Under the pieces are notes generated by a model, which made no database searches, was not told the DNA's origin, and saw only the letters and a list, made by a program, of their open reading frames with translations. The position numbers were made by a program, and so were the translations under genes. From Paracoccus sanguinis (GTDB taxonomy: Bacteria > Pseudomonadota > Alphaproteobacteria > Rhodobacterales > Rhodobacteraceae), in NCBI RefSeq assembly GCF_900106665.1, contig NZ_FNNA01000002.1, positions 372,001 to 436,000 on the forward strand: a stretch of 64,000 nt of DNA, written 5' to 3'. How positions within the stretch are numbered: the stretch's first letter is position 1; each line of letters starts with the position of its first letter. This document shows positions 56,291 to 64,000 of this stretch, piece after piece.

Positions 56291-57022
56291 TCAGGGCGTC
56301 ACGGCGCGATAGCTGTCGAAGGGCTGGTTGGCATGGGGCCATTGGCCGGCAAAGGCCGCCAGCTTGCGGCGCACTTCAGGGGGGTTCTTGCGGTTGACCG
56401 TCTTGAACAGCGAGGTGTTCCAAAGGTTCTTGGGAAGATCATTCGTAAGCCAGTTTTCCGCACGCGGCAGCGCCCACGGAAGGATGCCATTGCTGTTCAG
56501 CCAGTGGCCATAGCCGTAATCCACAAAGCCGGCGCTGTCCTCGACGGCCTCAAGCGGGGCGATGCAGTCACCGCGCGCGAACAACGTGCCCGTGCCGAGG
56601 CAAGTGGCACCCGTTACCACCTCATGCTGCTCGGTAAAGCGCCGCACATCCCAATAGCGGCGTCCCGACGCGATGTCGTGGATAAGAAACAGTGCGAAGT
56701 AGCCGAAGACATGGCGGCCGAGGTCCAGCCCCTCGACCCGCGCCAGCGTGGAGGCCACGTAATCCTGCGGATAGCCGATGTCGTCGTCGATCAGGAACAC
56801 CAGGTCGTCCGGGTCGGGGGCAAACCAGAATTTGCCCGCGTCCTTCACGTCGCGGTCGGGGATCACGGCGGTGACCCGTGGTTCCTTCGCGAGGTAGCGC
56901 GGCACCGCGTCATATTCGTTGAGCACCACAAACAGATGGTCCACCTGCGGCAGAATTGCCTCGACCACGCGCCGCAGGATGCGGCGGCGGGGCGGGAATG
57001 TCGCAAGATGGGCGCGGATCAT
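56291..57022 (-). CDS. Glycosyltransferase-like protein with DDD motif
   Basis: Protein of 243 residues with a GT-A-like fold. It begins IRAHLATFPPRRRILRRVVE, and FLIDDDIGYPQDYVASTLAR near residue 80 carries the probable metal-binding Asp triad. A late segment VDYGYGHWLNSNGILPWALP follows. It may modify a surface glycan together with the neighbouring glycosyltransferase; no acceptor is evident. It starts 6 bp before a lipoprotein gene stop and shares the sdh operon orientation. Confidence 0.7.
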   Translation of the reverse strand: MIRAHLATFPPRRRILRRVVEAILPQVDHLFVVLNEYDAVPRYLAKEPRVTAVIPDRDVKDAGKFWFAPDPDDLVFLIDDDIGYPQDYVASTLARVEGLDLGRHVFGYFALFLIHDIASGRRYWDVRRFTEQHEVVTGATCLGTGTLFARGDCIAPLEAVEDSAGFVDYGYGHWLNSNGILPWALPRAENWLTNDLPKNLWNTSLFKTVNRKNPPEVRRKLAAFAGQWPHANQPFDSYRAVTP

Positions 57023-57027
57023 CGGGC

Positions 57028-57348
57028 CTAGCCCCTCCACCCCGGCTGGTCGTAGAGCGGGCGGGTCGGCATCTGGCCGGACTGGCGCATCACGCAGCGG
57101 TTGAACGCATCCGCCGGATCGCGCCCCATCACATAATCCGACGACACCGAGAGCGAGATCCCGGTGTGCGGCCGCACGCGGTGGCCGTCGGTCGCCACGC
57201 CGACGCTGATCTCGCCCCGCGGGCCCTTGGCGGCGCGCGCGGAGTCGAGGCAGTTGCGCTCGGCCTGCTGCACCGGCACCGGGCCGCACCCGGCCAGCAC
57301 CAGCGTCAGGCCCAGGGCCGCCGCTCCGATGCGCTGCGCGCCGCCCAT
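57028..57348 (-). CDS. Small lipoprotein of unknown function
   Basis: Lipoprotein of 106 residues. The lipobox is LAGC (LTLVLAGCGPV). The mature part has two further Cys (ERNCLDSARAAKG and FNRCVMRQSGQ) and a C-terminal Pro/Arg-rich tail. Nothing else is recognised. It is one of two lipoprotein genes between sdhA and the glycosyltransferases, 2 bp from the other. In roseobacters small genes of this kind are often seen inside the sdh cluster. Confidence 0.65.
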   Translation of the reverse strand: MGGAQRIGAAALGLTLVLAGCGPVPVQQAERNCLDSARAAKGPRGEISVGVATDGHRVRPHTGISLSVSSDYVMGRDPADAFNRCVMRQSGQMPTRPLYDQPGWRG

Positions 57349-57350
57349 GG

Positions 57351-57755
57351 TCAGGCCAGCGCCCCGGCGCGGGCGATGCACTGCGCGGTTGCGGGCTTCT
57401 TGACGATCGCGGCCATCGCGTCGTTGGCGCGCGGGGTGCCGGCGCCGGCCAGCAGCTCGGACTGCTCGGCCATCGTCGCGTTGGCGATCACGCAATCGGC
57501 CATCGGCCCGACGTTGCGGCCGGGATAGCGGCGGGCCAGCTCGGCCGAGACGACCTGCCGGGCCGAGCCTGCGTCCACGGTCCGCACCGGCGGGGTCACG
57601 ACCACGGGCTGGTTCGGGCGCGGGGTCACCACGACCGGCGCAGTCGGCGCGGGCGTCACCGTCACCGGCGGCGGGGCCGTCGGCGCCGGCACGGCCATCA
57701 CGCAGCCCGACAGGGCCACGGCCATCCCCAGCGCGGGGAGAAGGGAGAGACGCAT
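57351..57755 (-). CDS. Lipoprotein with Pro/Val repeat
   Basis: Lipoprotein of 134 residues. The lipobox is LSGC (VALSGCVMAV). A Pro/Thr/Val linker follows (PAPTAPPPVTVTPAPTAP and PVVVTPRPNQ), then a C-terminal domain with two Cys (DCVIANATMAEQSE and QCIARAGALA). ATG at 57755 overlaps the sdhA stop (TGATG), so it is translationally coupled to sdhA. Function unknown; coupling suggests a link to the complex or to the envelope state. Confidence 0.7.
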   Translation of the reverse strand: MRLSLLPALGMAVALSGCVMAVPAPTAPPPVTVTPAPTAPVVVTPRPNQPVVVTPPVRTVDAGSARQVVSAELARRYPGRNVGPMADCVIANATMAEQSELLAGAGTPRANDAMAAIVKKPATAQCIARAGALA

Positions 57756-59557
57756 CAATATACCCTCGCTTTCGGAGCAATCTTCTTGGGGTCGATCCCG
57801 CCATCCTCGAGCGCCGTCAGCGGCTCGAGATGGACGGGGCGATAGGCGAGTTTGACCTCATTTCCATCGATCCACGCAAGCGAATGCTTGCGCCAGTTGG
57901 CGTCATCCCGCTCGGGGTAGTCCTCGTGCGCGTGGGCGCCGCGGCTCTCCTTGCGCGCCTCGGCCGCGACGATGGTGGCTAGCGCGTTGGGCATGAGGTT
58001 GGTCAGCTCCAGCGTCTCCATCAGGTCGCTGTTCCAGATCAGGCTGCGGTCGGTGACCTTGAGGTCGTCCATCTGGCCGGCGATCTCGCGCATCTTCTCG
58101 ACGCCTTCGGCCAGCGTCTTGTCGGTGCGGAACACCGCCGCGTCGGCCTGCATCGTGCGCTGCATCCGGTCGCGCAGCACCGCGGTCGGCGTGCCGCCCG
58201 AGGCATGGCGCAGCGCGTCGAAGCGGCCGAGCGCGCGGTCCACCTCGGCCTGGTTGGTGCCGGGGATCGAGCTGGCGCGATCGATCACCTGCCCCGCGCG
58301 GATCGCCGCGGCGCGGCCGAACACCACAAGGTCGATGAGCGAGTTCGACCCCAGCCGGTTGGCGCCGTGGACCGAGGCGCAGCCGGCCTCGCCCACCGCC
58401 ATCAGGCCCGGGAACACCCGGTCGGGATCGCCCTGCTCGGGGGCCAGCACCTCGCCCCAGAAGTTCGTCGGGATGCCGCCCATGTTGTAGTGGACCGTGG
58501 GCAGGATCGGGATCGGCTCCTTGGTCACGTCGACGCCGGCGAAGATCTTGGCGCTTTCGCTGATCCCCGGCAGGCGCTCGTGCAGCGCCTCGGGCGGCAG
58601 GTGCTGCAGGTTCAGGTGCATGTGGTCCTTGCCCGCCCCCACGCCGCGGCCTTCGCGGATCTCGATGGTGATGCAGCGGCTGACCACGTCACGGCTGGCG
58701 AGGTCCTTGTAGGTGGGCGCATAGCGCTCCATGAAGCGCTCGCCTTCCGAGTTGGTCAGATAGCCGCCCTCGCCGCGCGCGCCCTCGGTGATCAGGCAGC
58801 CCGAGCCGTAGATGCCGGTCGGGTGGAACTGCACGAACTCCATGTCCTGCAGCGGCAGGCCGGCGCGCGCGACCATCCCGCCGCCGTCGCCGGTGCAGGT
58901 GTGGGCCGAGGTGGCGCTGAAATAGGCGCGCCCGTAGCCGCCGGTCGCCAGCACCACCATCTTGGCGTTGAAGACGTGGATGGTGCCGTCGTCGAGCTTC
59001 CAGCACACGACGCCGGTGCAGCGGCCGTCGGTGATGATCAGGTCGAGGGCGAAGTACTCGATGAAGAACTCGGCCTTTTCCTTGAGGCTCTGGCCGTAGA
59101 GCGTGTGCAGGATCGCGTGGCCGGTGCGGTCGGCCGCGGCGCAGGTGCGCTGCACGGGCGGGCCCTCGCCGAACTCGGTCGTGTGGCCGCCGAACGGGCG
59201 CTGGTAGATCTTGCCCTCTTCGGTGCGGCTGAACGGCACGCCGTAGTGTTCCAGCTCATAGACGGCCTTGGGCGCCTCACGCGCGAGGTATTCCATCGCG
59301 TCGGTGTCGCCCAGCCAGTCCGAGCCCTTGACGGTGTCGTAGAGGTGCCACTGCCAGTTGTCGGGTCCCATGTTCGAGAGCGAGGCGGCGATGCCGCCCT
59401 GCGCCGCCACGGTGTGGCTGCGGGTCGGGAACACCTTGGTCACGCAGGCGGTGCGGAAGCCCTGCTCGGCCATGCCGAGCGTGGCGCGCAAGCCCGCCCC
59501 GCCGGCGCCCACCACCACCACGTCATAATCGTGAATCTGGGTTTGATATGCGGACAT
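57755..59557 (-). CDS. sdhA: Succinate dehydrogenase flavoprotein subunit
   Basis: Oxidises succinate to fumarate at a covalent FAD; 600 residues. The FAD motif [20 protein letters not shown] is near the N terminus, the FAD-linked His is His48 in [15 protein letters not shown], and substrate-binding Arg/His residues lie in segments such as TRGHEGPP-like [18 protein letters not shown]. It follows sdhD by 11 bp and overlaps a lipoprotein gene at its 3' end. Confidence 0.96.
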   Translation of the reverse strand: MSAYQTQIHDYDVVVVGAGGAGLRATLGMAEQGFRTACVTKVFPTRSHTVAAQGGIAASLSNMGPDNWQWHLYDTVKGSDWLGDTDAMEYLAREAPKAVYELEHYGVPFSRTEEGKIYQRPFGGHTTEFGEGPPVQRTCAAADRTGHAILHTLYGQSLKEKAEFFIEYFALDLIITDGRCTGVVCWKLDDGTIHVFNAKMVVLATGGYGRAYFSATSAHTCTGDGGGMVARAGLPLQDMEFVQFHPTGIYGSGCLITEGARGEGGYLTNSEGERFMERYAPTYKDLASRDVVSRCITIEIREGRGVGAGKDHMHLNLQHLPPEALHERLPGISESAKIFAGVDVTKEPIPILPTVHYNMGGIPTNFWGEVLAPEQGDPDRVFPGLMAVGEAGCASVHGANRLGSNSLIDLVVFGRAAAIRAGQVIDRASSIPGTNQAEVDRALGRFDALRHASGGTPTAVLRDRMQRTMQADAAVFRTDKTLAEGVEKMREIAGQMDDLKVTDRSLIWNSDLMETLELTNLMPNALATIVAAEARKESRGAHAHEDYPERDDANWRKHSLAWIDGNEVKLAYRPVHLEPLTALEDGGIDPKKIAPKARVY

Positions 59558-59568
59558 CAGCGCGACCT

Positions 59569-59985
59569 TCAGTGAACGACGATGGTGGTGACCGGCGCCA
59601 CCATGGGAGAGAACGCCATCCGCGCCAGCGCATAGACGGCGGCGGCGATGACGGCCCAGCCCAGAAGCTGGGCGACGATCAGCGCGACCTTGCGCTCGGT
59701 GTGATCGAGGTAGTCGTCGATCATGATCCGGGTGCCGTTGACGTAGTGCAGCATCCCCACGATCAGGAACAGCGCCGTCACGATGGCCGGATAGGGGCGC
59801 GAGAAATACGCCACCACGCCGCCGTGCGGCAGGCCGATGGCGGTGGCGATGACGAAGATGAAGGCCGGCGTCAGCAGCATCAGGGCGACCGAGCTGACGG
59901 TCATCGACCAGTGATGGGCGGTGGCCGAGCCGGGGCCGGCGGCGCCGAGGCCGCGGGCTGCCTTGCGGGGGGTCACGAAACGCAT
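59569..59985 (-). CDS. sdhD: Succinate dehydrogenase membrane anchor subunit
   Basis: Heme- and quinone-binding anchor of 138 residues with three hydrophobic segments ([40 protein letters not shown] and [19 protein letters not shown]). The His in MLHYVNGTR is the likely heme ligand, and the following DDY is typical of the quinone site. It is 13 bp after sdhC. Confidence 0.9.
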   Translation of the reverse strand: MRFVTPRKAARGLGAAGPGSATAHHWSMTVSSVALMLLTPAFIFVIATAIGLPHGGVVAYFSRPYPAIVTALFLIVGMLHYVNGTRIMIDDYLDHTERKVALIVAQLLGWAVIAAAVYALARMAFSPMVAPVTTIVVH

Positions 59986-59998
59986 GGTGGCTGTCCCC

Positions 59999-60388
59999 TC
60001 AGAACACGAACAGGATGAGCGTCAGGACCGTGAGCACCACGGAACCGACGATGATGAACCAACTGACCTGGTGGGCGTCCTGCCGGTTGAGCAGCAGCCC
60101 CGCGTCATAGAAGAAGTGCCGGATGCCGGCGAGGAAGTGGTACCACAGCGCCCAGAGCGAGCCGAGCAGCACCAGATACCCCAGCCACGACCGCACCACC
60201 CAGTCGGCCTGCGCGAAGGCGCGCGGCCCGGCGGCGGCCGCGACCAGCCACCAGACGATGAGCAGCAGCCCCGCCAGCATGACCTGCCCGGTGATGCGGG
60301 TCATGATCGAGGTGATCGCCGCCATCGGCAGGCGATAGACGCTCAGATGCGGGGAAAGCGGGCGGTTGCCGCGCGGAATGTCACCCAT
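59999..60388 (-). CDS. sdhC: Succinate dehydrogenase cytochrome b556 subunit
   Basis: Membrane subunit of 129 residues with three helices. RPLSPHLSVYRLPMAAITSI contains the conserved quinone-site Ser/Arg region, and WYHFLAGIRHFFYDAG supplies the heme His. It is first in the sdh cluster. A GC-poor upstream region holds two TGTGATCACA-type palindromes at 60531-60561, and its ribosome site is an AGGAGC just before the ATG at 60388. Confidence 0.92.
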   Translation of the reverse strand: MGDIPRGNRPLSPHLSVYRLPMAAITSIMTRITGQVMLAGLLLIVWWLVAAAAGPRAFAQADWVVRSWLGYLVLLGSLWALWYHFLAGIRHFFYDAGLLLNRQDAHQVSWFIIVGSVVLTVLTLILFVF

Positions 60389-60516
60389 GTGCGCTCCTGT
60401 GACGAAAGGCGGCGCGCCCGGTCAGGCTGGCGCGCGGCTGGCGTGAGGTTGAGGCGTTCTGGCCCCCCCTCTGGCACGAGTCACGCAATTCTTCCAGACT
60501 CCGCGTGCGCGCCGCG

Positions 60517-60561
60517 ATGTTAGCGCCCGCTGTGATCACGCGGGCGTGGCGTGTGATCACA
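60517..60561. promoter_or_regulatory. Two phased TGTGATCAC palindromes upstream of sdhC
   Basis: TGTGATCACG (60531-60540) and TGTGATCACA (60552-60561) start 21 bp apart, two helical turns. On the minus strand a -10-like TAACAT (60522-60517) follows, and the nearer palindrome overlaps where a -35 box would be; no -35 is recognisable. This suits an activator. The farther copy overlaps the stop of the upstream gene. Confidence 0.5.
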
Positions 60562-61450
60562 AGCCTTGCTGCAACTGCACAACCGCCCGCTGCCCGCGGT
60601 GGTCCGAGCCGAGCAGCGGCCGCATCGCGGTGGCGGCGGCGGCGCCTTCGGGGACGAGCACGTGGTCGATGGTGATCGGCAGCAACCCCTTGAGATAGAA
60701 CGACGGCCGCAGCGGCCCGGCGCGGCGTGTGCCGGTCGCCTCGGCCACCCGGCGCACGGTCTGCGAGCCGGGCACCGCGTTGAAGTCTCCGCCCACGATC
60801 ACCGGCCGGGGCAAGTCCGCGAGCCGCGGCAGGATCCGCTCGAGATGCCCGCGCAGGCCGAAGGGCCACGGCCAGTGCAGGTGCAGCGAGACCACCGTGA
60901 CCGGCCCGGCCGGCGACAGGATGCGCGCCGCCACCATGCCGGGGGCCACGTCGCAGACCTCGCCCCCCTCGAAGGGCCAGCGCGAGAGTACCGCCACCGC
61001 GCCCACGGGATGGGGGGCGCAGACGGCCTGGTGCGGATAGGCGTCGGCAAGCGCCGCCGCCACGCGCAGGTTGCGGTCGCTTACCTCCTGCAGCAGCGCG
61101 ACGTCGGCGCCGCTCGCGCGGATGTCGGCGGCGATCGGGGCCGGGTCGGCGAGGGTGAAGCGCAGGTTCTTCTGATAGACGACCAGCGCCGGCGGGGCGT
61201 CGGGCACCGGCAGCGGCCGCGCCGCCCACAGCATCGGCGCCAGCGCCAGCGCCCCTGCCCCGGCGGCAAGCCAGCCCGCCCGCCCCCGCAACGCGAGCCC
61301 CACGACGAGCAGCACCCCCGCCAGCAGCGGCCGCCCGACCGCGAGCGAGTCGCCCAGCGGGTGCAGCGGCCCGGCGTAGGTGGCGGCGAGCAAAGCGAGA
61401 CCCAGCAGCAGCAACCCGGCGGCGATGCCTCTCCAGCCCGGCGTCCTCAT
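60557..61450 (-). CDS. Endonuclease/exonuclease/phosphatase family membrane protein
   Basis: Protein of 297 residues. Three N-terminal hydrophobic segments (RGIAAGLLLLGLALLAATYA, LLAGVLLVVGLAL and AAGAGALALAPML) anchor a phosphoesterase domain, which carries ALLQEVSDRNLRVA, the catalytic VIVGGDFNAVPGSQ and the late LGSDHRGQ. Whether it cuts nucleic acid, lipid or phosphate esters is unknown. ATG at 61450 overlaps the preceding gene's stop (ATGA). Confidence 0.82.
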   Translation of the reverse strand: MRTPGWRGIAAGLLLLGLALLAATYAGPLHPLGDSLAVGRPLLAGVLLVVGLALRGRAGWLAAGAGALALAPMLWAARPLPVPDAPPALVVYQKNLRFTLADPAPIAADIRASGADVALLQEVSDRNLRVAAALADAYPHQAVCAPHPVGAVAVLSRWPFEGGEVCDVAPGMVAARILSPAGPVTVVSLHLHWPWPFGLRGHLERILPRLADLPRPVIVGGDFNAVPGSQTVRRVAEATGTRRAGPLRPSFYLKGLLPITIDHVLVPEGAAAATAMRPLLGSDHRGQRAVVQLQQGL

Positions 61451-62058
61451 CCCGGCAGCACGAACCACGGGATGACCATGTTGATCTCGTACCGGGTCAG
61501 GCTGCGCGGCACCCACGCAAACCTTGCCATCCGGCCGATCATCTGGGGCGGGCCGGCGAGTGCCTCGGCGCGGTGATAACCGGTGCGGTCGACATAGTCG
61601 TCCCACAGGACCGTGAGCGGGGCGGTCGCGTTCAGCACCGTCGCGGCGAAACAGGCGAGCCGGAAGCGGCCGTCGATGAAGACGAGGTCCGGCGGTTCGC
61701 TTGCCGGATCGAGGCCCGGCGCGGGGTCGACCCACGGTGACAGCGGGTAGCCGGGATAGTGCCGAAAGCCCGACGAGTCCTTCGGCATCCCCCAGCTTCG
61801 CACCGGGCCGATGTCGATGTGGCGCAGCGTGATGCCTTCGCGCCGGCCGCCGGCCGCGTCAAGCCAGCCCTCGAGCCGCGCAACCCACGCCCCGTCGCTC
61901 TCGATCCCGAGCATCGTGGCGCGCGTCTCGGTCGCGGCAAAGAGCGTCGAGCCGCCGGTCCCGTACTCGATGATCCGGTCGGCCGACCGATAGGCGGCCC
62001 GCACCGCCGCGGCCTCGGCCTCGGGCATGTGCAGGCCGGGGGCCTCGCCCGTCGTCAC
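61447..62058 (-). CDS. Methyltransferase-like Rossmann protein
   Basis: Protein of 203 residues. The SAM-binding glycine motif is seen in RIIEYGTGGSTLFAATE near residue 30, with the acidic loop IESDGAWVARLEGW and DLVFIDGRFRLACFAATVLN later. This is a class I SAM-dependent methyltransferase fold without a recognisable target. The start is GTG at 62058, overlapping the mch stop (GTGA). It is the middle gene of a tightly coupled set after mch. Confidence 0.75.
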   Translation of the reverse strand: MTTGEAPGLHMPEAEAAAVRAAYRSADRIIEYGTGGSTLFAATETRATMLGIESDGAWVARLEGWLDAAGGRREGITLRHIDIGPVRSWGMPKDSSGFRHYPGYPLSPWVDPAPGLDPASEPPDLVFIDGRFRLACFAATVLNATAPLTVLWDDYVDRTGYHRAEALAGPPQMIGRMARFAWVPRSLTRYEINMVIPWFVLPG

Positions 62059-63092
62059 TGGGGTATCAGCGCCCAGTAATCGAGATCGAGCAGCACGTGC
62101 GGCGCGTATTTCCCGTCCGCCCCCTTCAGCGTGTTGTCACCCGGCGCGCCCTTGTGCGCGACCAGCCTCAGCCGCAGCGCGCCGACGCCGGGCACCGAGG
62201 TCTCGGCGCGGTCGAGCACCTCGGACCAGGCCCGCACCGTGTCGCCGGCAAAGCACGGGTTCGCGTGCGCGCCGCCGTTCAGCGCCACGATCATCTGCGC
62301 GTTGGCCAGCCCGTTGAAGCTGAGCGCCCGCGCCAAGCTGATGACGTGCCCGCCATAGATCAGCCGGCGTCCGTCCTCGCGGAAGGTGGCGTCGAAATGC
62401 ACCTTGGCGGTGTTCTGCCAGAGACGGGTGGCGAGCATGTGCTCTGCCTCTTCAACCGTGACCGCATCGACGTGGTCGATGACCTCGCCCACGGCATAGT
62501 CGCCCCAGCGGTGCGGCTCACCGGCGAGGGTGAAGTCGTAGCCCTCGAAGCTCAGCCCCTCGGGGATCACCAGCGCGCCGGGGTCCACCACGGCGGCGAG
62601 GTCGGGCACCACGGTCTCGCACGCCGGGGCGGCATTGTCGCGCTTGCGGACCATGACCCAGCGCACATAGCTCAGCACCGGCTGGTCGGTCTGGTCATAG
62701 CCCGTGGTCCGCACCCAGACGACGCCCGAGGTGCCGTTCGAGTTCGGCCGAAGACCGATCACCTCGGATTCCGCCCTGAGCGTGTCGCCGGCATAGACCG
62801 GCTTCAGCCAGCGCCCCTCGGCATAGCCGAGGTTCGCCACCGCGTTCAGGCTGATGTCGGGCACGGTCTTGCCGAAGACCGTGTGGAACACGATCAGATC
62901 GTCGAGCGGGCTGCCCTCGAGCCCACAGTCGGCCGCGAACATGTCCGAGGAGTAGAGCGCCCCCCGCGCCGGATAGAGCGCGTGGTAAAGCGCCCGCTCG
63001 CCCTCGGCGATGGTGCGGGGGACCGCGTGGCGGATCACCTCGCCCACGCGGTAGTCCTCGAAGAAGCGGCCGGGATTGGTCTTGGTCGTCAT
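62055..63092 (-). CDS. mch: Mesaconyl-CoA hydratase (MaoC family)
   Basis: Hydrates mesaconyl-C1-CoA to beta-methylmalyl-CoA in the ethylmalonyl-CoA pathway for acetate assimilation. The protein has 345 residues with two hotdog repeats: FEDYRVGEVIRHAVPRTIAE, with GLEGSPLDDLIVFHTVFG, and a second WGDYAVGEVIDHVDAVTVEE, with YGGHVISLARALSFNGLANA. The length matches Mch of R. sphaeroides. It starts 4 bp inside the DUF1737 gene end, so they are coupled. A malyl-CoA lyase-family gene lies just upstream at the window edge. Confidence 0.88.
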   Translation of the reverse strand: MTTKTNPGRFFEDYRVGEVIRHAVPRTIAEGERALYHALYPARGALYSSDMFAADCGLEGSPLDDLIVFHTVFGKTVPDISLNAVANLGYAEGRWLKPVYAGDTLRAESEVIGLRPNSNGTSGVVWVRTTGYDQTDQPVLSYVRWVMVRKRDNAAPACETVVPDLAAVVDPGALVIPEGLSFEGYDFTLAGEPHRWGDYAVGEVIDHVDAVTVEEAEHMLATRLWQNTAKVHFDATFREDGRRLIYGGHVISLARALSFNGLANAQMIVALNGGAHANPCFAGDTVRAWSEVLDRAETSVPGVGALRLRLVAHKGAPGDNTLKGADGKYAPHVLLDLDYWALIPQ

Positions 63093-63295
63093 TGCTCGCC
63101 CAGTTTCATGTCGGGGGTATAGTCGGCCGCGACCTCCTTGGTCACGGCCTGCGCACAGCGCATCACGCCGCGCGCGCTGTCGAACGCGATGCTGGGTGAG
63201 CCGTGCAGCACCCAGCCGCGGCTGAGCGCGAGGCTGACCTTGTGGCAGAAGGCGGCGGTGTCGTCCTCGGTCAGCAGGCGGTAGATCACGGGCAT
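63089..63295 (-). CDS. DUF1737 small protein
   Basis: Protein of 68 residues, all of it the DUF1737 domain: MPVIYRLLTEDDTAAFCHKV, LSRGWVLHGSPSIAFDSARG, then AQAVTKEVAADYTPDMKLGE. The function is unknown. It lies between nnrU and mch, joined to mch by an ATGA overlap, a placement that also occurs in Rhodobacter. Confidence 0.85.
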   Translation of the reverse strand: MPVIYRLLTEDDTAAFCHKVSLALSRGWVLHGSPSIAFDSARGVMRCAQAVTKEVAADYTPDMKLGEQ

Positions 63296-63296
63296 C

Positions 63297-63848
63297 TCAG
63301 GCTCCGAACGGGTTGGGGCCGATCCAGCCGTGGATGAGGCCGACGACCAGGTAGACGACCAGCGTTGCGGCGGCGGTCGTCCACTCCTTGCGGATCGGGA
63401 TGGGGTGGGCGGGCGGTGTCCAGTGCGGCGCGGTGCGGTTGATGATGACGATCTCGACCAGCGCCCAGACCAGCAGCCCGCCGAACAGCACCATCGACGG
63501 CAGGTCGCCGTTGGTCAGCAGATGCGCGACCGCCCAGAGCGAAAAGCCGATGAGCTGCGGGTGCCGCATCCGCACCCCAAGCCTCGACTTGGCCCCCGAG
63601 GCCGCGAACAGGTAGAATGCCACCAGCACCAGCAGGTTATTGATGCCCTTGAGCATCGGCGTCGCGGCCCACCAGATCACCTGGTCGGCGGCGCGGTAGC
63701 CGATCACCATCAGCACGATGGACAGGACCAGCATCCCCGCCACCATCGGCTTTTCCGACCCGCCCATGGCGCGGTGGAAGCCCGGGAACACGCGCTTGGC
63801 GAGATGGGCAAAGGACCACAGCAGGACGCCCAGAACCAGCAGGACCAT
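63297..63848 (-). CDS. NnrU family membrane protein
   Basis: Membrane protein of 183 residues with about five hydrophobic segments (LVLGVLLWSFAHLAKRVFPG, GMLVLSIVLMVIGYRAADQV, NNLLVLVAFYLFAAS and others). RMRHPQLIGFSLWAVAHLLT is the conserved NnrU motif. The founding NnrU is linked to denitrification in Rhodobacter, but many homologues occur away from nitrogen genes; no denitrification gene is visible here. It ends 1 bp before the DUF1737 gene. Confidence 0.88.
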   Translation of the reverse strand: MVLLVLGVLLWSFAHLAKRVFPGFHRAMGGSEKPMVAGMLVLSIVLMVIGYRAADQVIWWAATPMLKGINNLLVLVAFYLFAASGAKSRLGVRMRHPQLIGFSLWAVAHLLTNGDLPSMVLFGGLLVWALVEIVIINRTAPHWTPPAHPIPIRKEWTTAAATLVVYLVVGLIHGWIGPNPFGA

Positions 63849-63900
63849 CGTTCACCTCTTTCTCGTGTGGTTTCGCGCGCAGGTCGGGGGCACCCTGCCC

Positions 63901-64000
63901 TCAGCCGGCCATCGCCGCAATCGCCTCGGCCCGGGCGAGGGTCTTCTTCGCCGTCTCGACGTGCAGGTTCTCGACGATCCGCCCGTCCACCACGGCCACG
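63901..64000 (-). CDS. CitE/malyl-CoA lyase family enzyme (5' end missing)
   Basis: Only the last 32 residues are in the window: VAVVDGRIVENLHVETAKKT then LARAEAIAAMAG. The VDGRIVENLHVETA stretch is the C-terminal signature of HpcH/HpaI aldolase/citrate-lyase beta proteins. With mch 3 genes downstream, a malyl-CoA/methylmalyl-CoA lyase or malyl-CoA thioesterase of the ethylmalonyl-CoA pathway is likely, but the catalytic part is not seen. Confidence 0.65.
   Translation of the reverse strand, partial: VAVVDGRIVENLHVETAKKTLARAEAIAAMAG

Overview
The window is a high-GC chromosomal segment from a member of the Rhodobacteraceae (Alphaproteobacteria). The assignment rests on gene content and order: ALA synthase HemA with an FnrL-type box, CarD, FdxA next to an S4 RNA-binding protein and a Suv3-like helicase, a plant-type glutamate-cysteine ligase, the HprK-RapZ-EIIA(Man)-HPr relay, Fds-type NAD formate dehydrogenase, an ATP synthase Fo operon with a b' subunit, the zeta ATPase inhibitor, and mesaconyl-CoA hydratase of the ethylmalonyl-CoA pathway. 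The genes are ordinary core metabolism. No prophage, transposase, CRISPR array, tRNA or rRNA gene was seen.

Layout. 0-2.6 kb: end of hemA, an M20 peptidase, carD. 2.6-5.7 kb: a periplasmic thiol-redox block (SoxW-like thioredoxin, CcdA/SoxV-like transporter, SoxS-like thioredoxin, DUF302 protein), followed by about 460 bp that look like decayed tandem copies of the 3' end of the DUF302 gene. 5.7-12.4 kb: fdxA, S4 protein, Suv3-like helicase, TPR protein, SCP2 protein, lysophospholipase-like hydrolase. 12.5-16.3 kb: zwf-pgl-pgi. 16.4-20.3 kb: PIN protein, RlmI-like methyltransferase, glutamate-cysteine ligase, DUF2852 protein. 20.4-24.9 kb: TetR regulator and the hprK-rapZ-manX-ptsH relay, divergent from pckA. 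25-29.4 kb: short-chain fatty acid transporter, BON-LysM protein, RNase R. 29.5-36.6 kb: fdsGBA-fdhD-fdsD with a LysR regulator. 36.6-40.5 kb: purS-purC, zeta subunit, MATE exporter, two hotdog thioesterases. 40.7-47.3 kb: two MerR regulators, acyl-CoA dehydrogenase, fadA, fadB. 47.5-50.2 kb: PfkB sugar kinase, endonuclease III, OmpA-like lipoprotein. 50.3-53.3 kb: atpI-atpB-atpE-atpX-atpF. 53.4-54.1 kb: ArsR regulator and a small unknown protein. 54.2-60.4 kb: sdhCDAB, interrupted by two lipoprotein and two glycosyltransferase genes. 60.5-64 kb: exonuclease/phosphatase-family protein, methyltransferase-like protein, mch, DUF1737, nnrU, and the end of a CitE/malyl-CoA-lyase family gene.

How they work together: the genes describe an aerobic, metabolically versatile heterotroph. 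Carbon enters by beta-oxidation and short-chain acids and is assimilated through the ethylmalonyl-CoA route. PEP carboxykinase and the Zwf branch balance gluconeogenesis against sugar oxidation. Formate and succinate oxidation feed the respiratory chain and ATP synthase.

The more unusual signals are mostly not protein families. They are: the decayed 3'-end copies near 5.2-5.6 kb; five phased 11-bp repeats between two convergent genes at 12.5 kb; an intrinsic terminator lying in the carD leader; a phosphorelay operon with no ATG start codon; a dispersed intergenic repeat family in both orientations; several clean operator palindromes next to regulators; a 136-residue Ala/Pro/Thr extension on ATP synthase b'; and glycosyltransferases of atypical composition inside the sdh operon. 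I did not find a convincing new defence, mobile or biosynthetic system.
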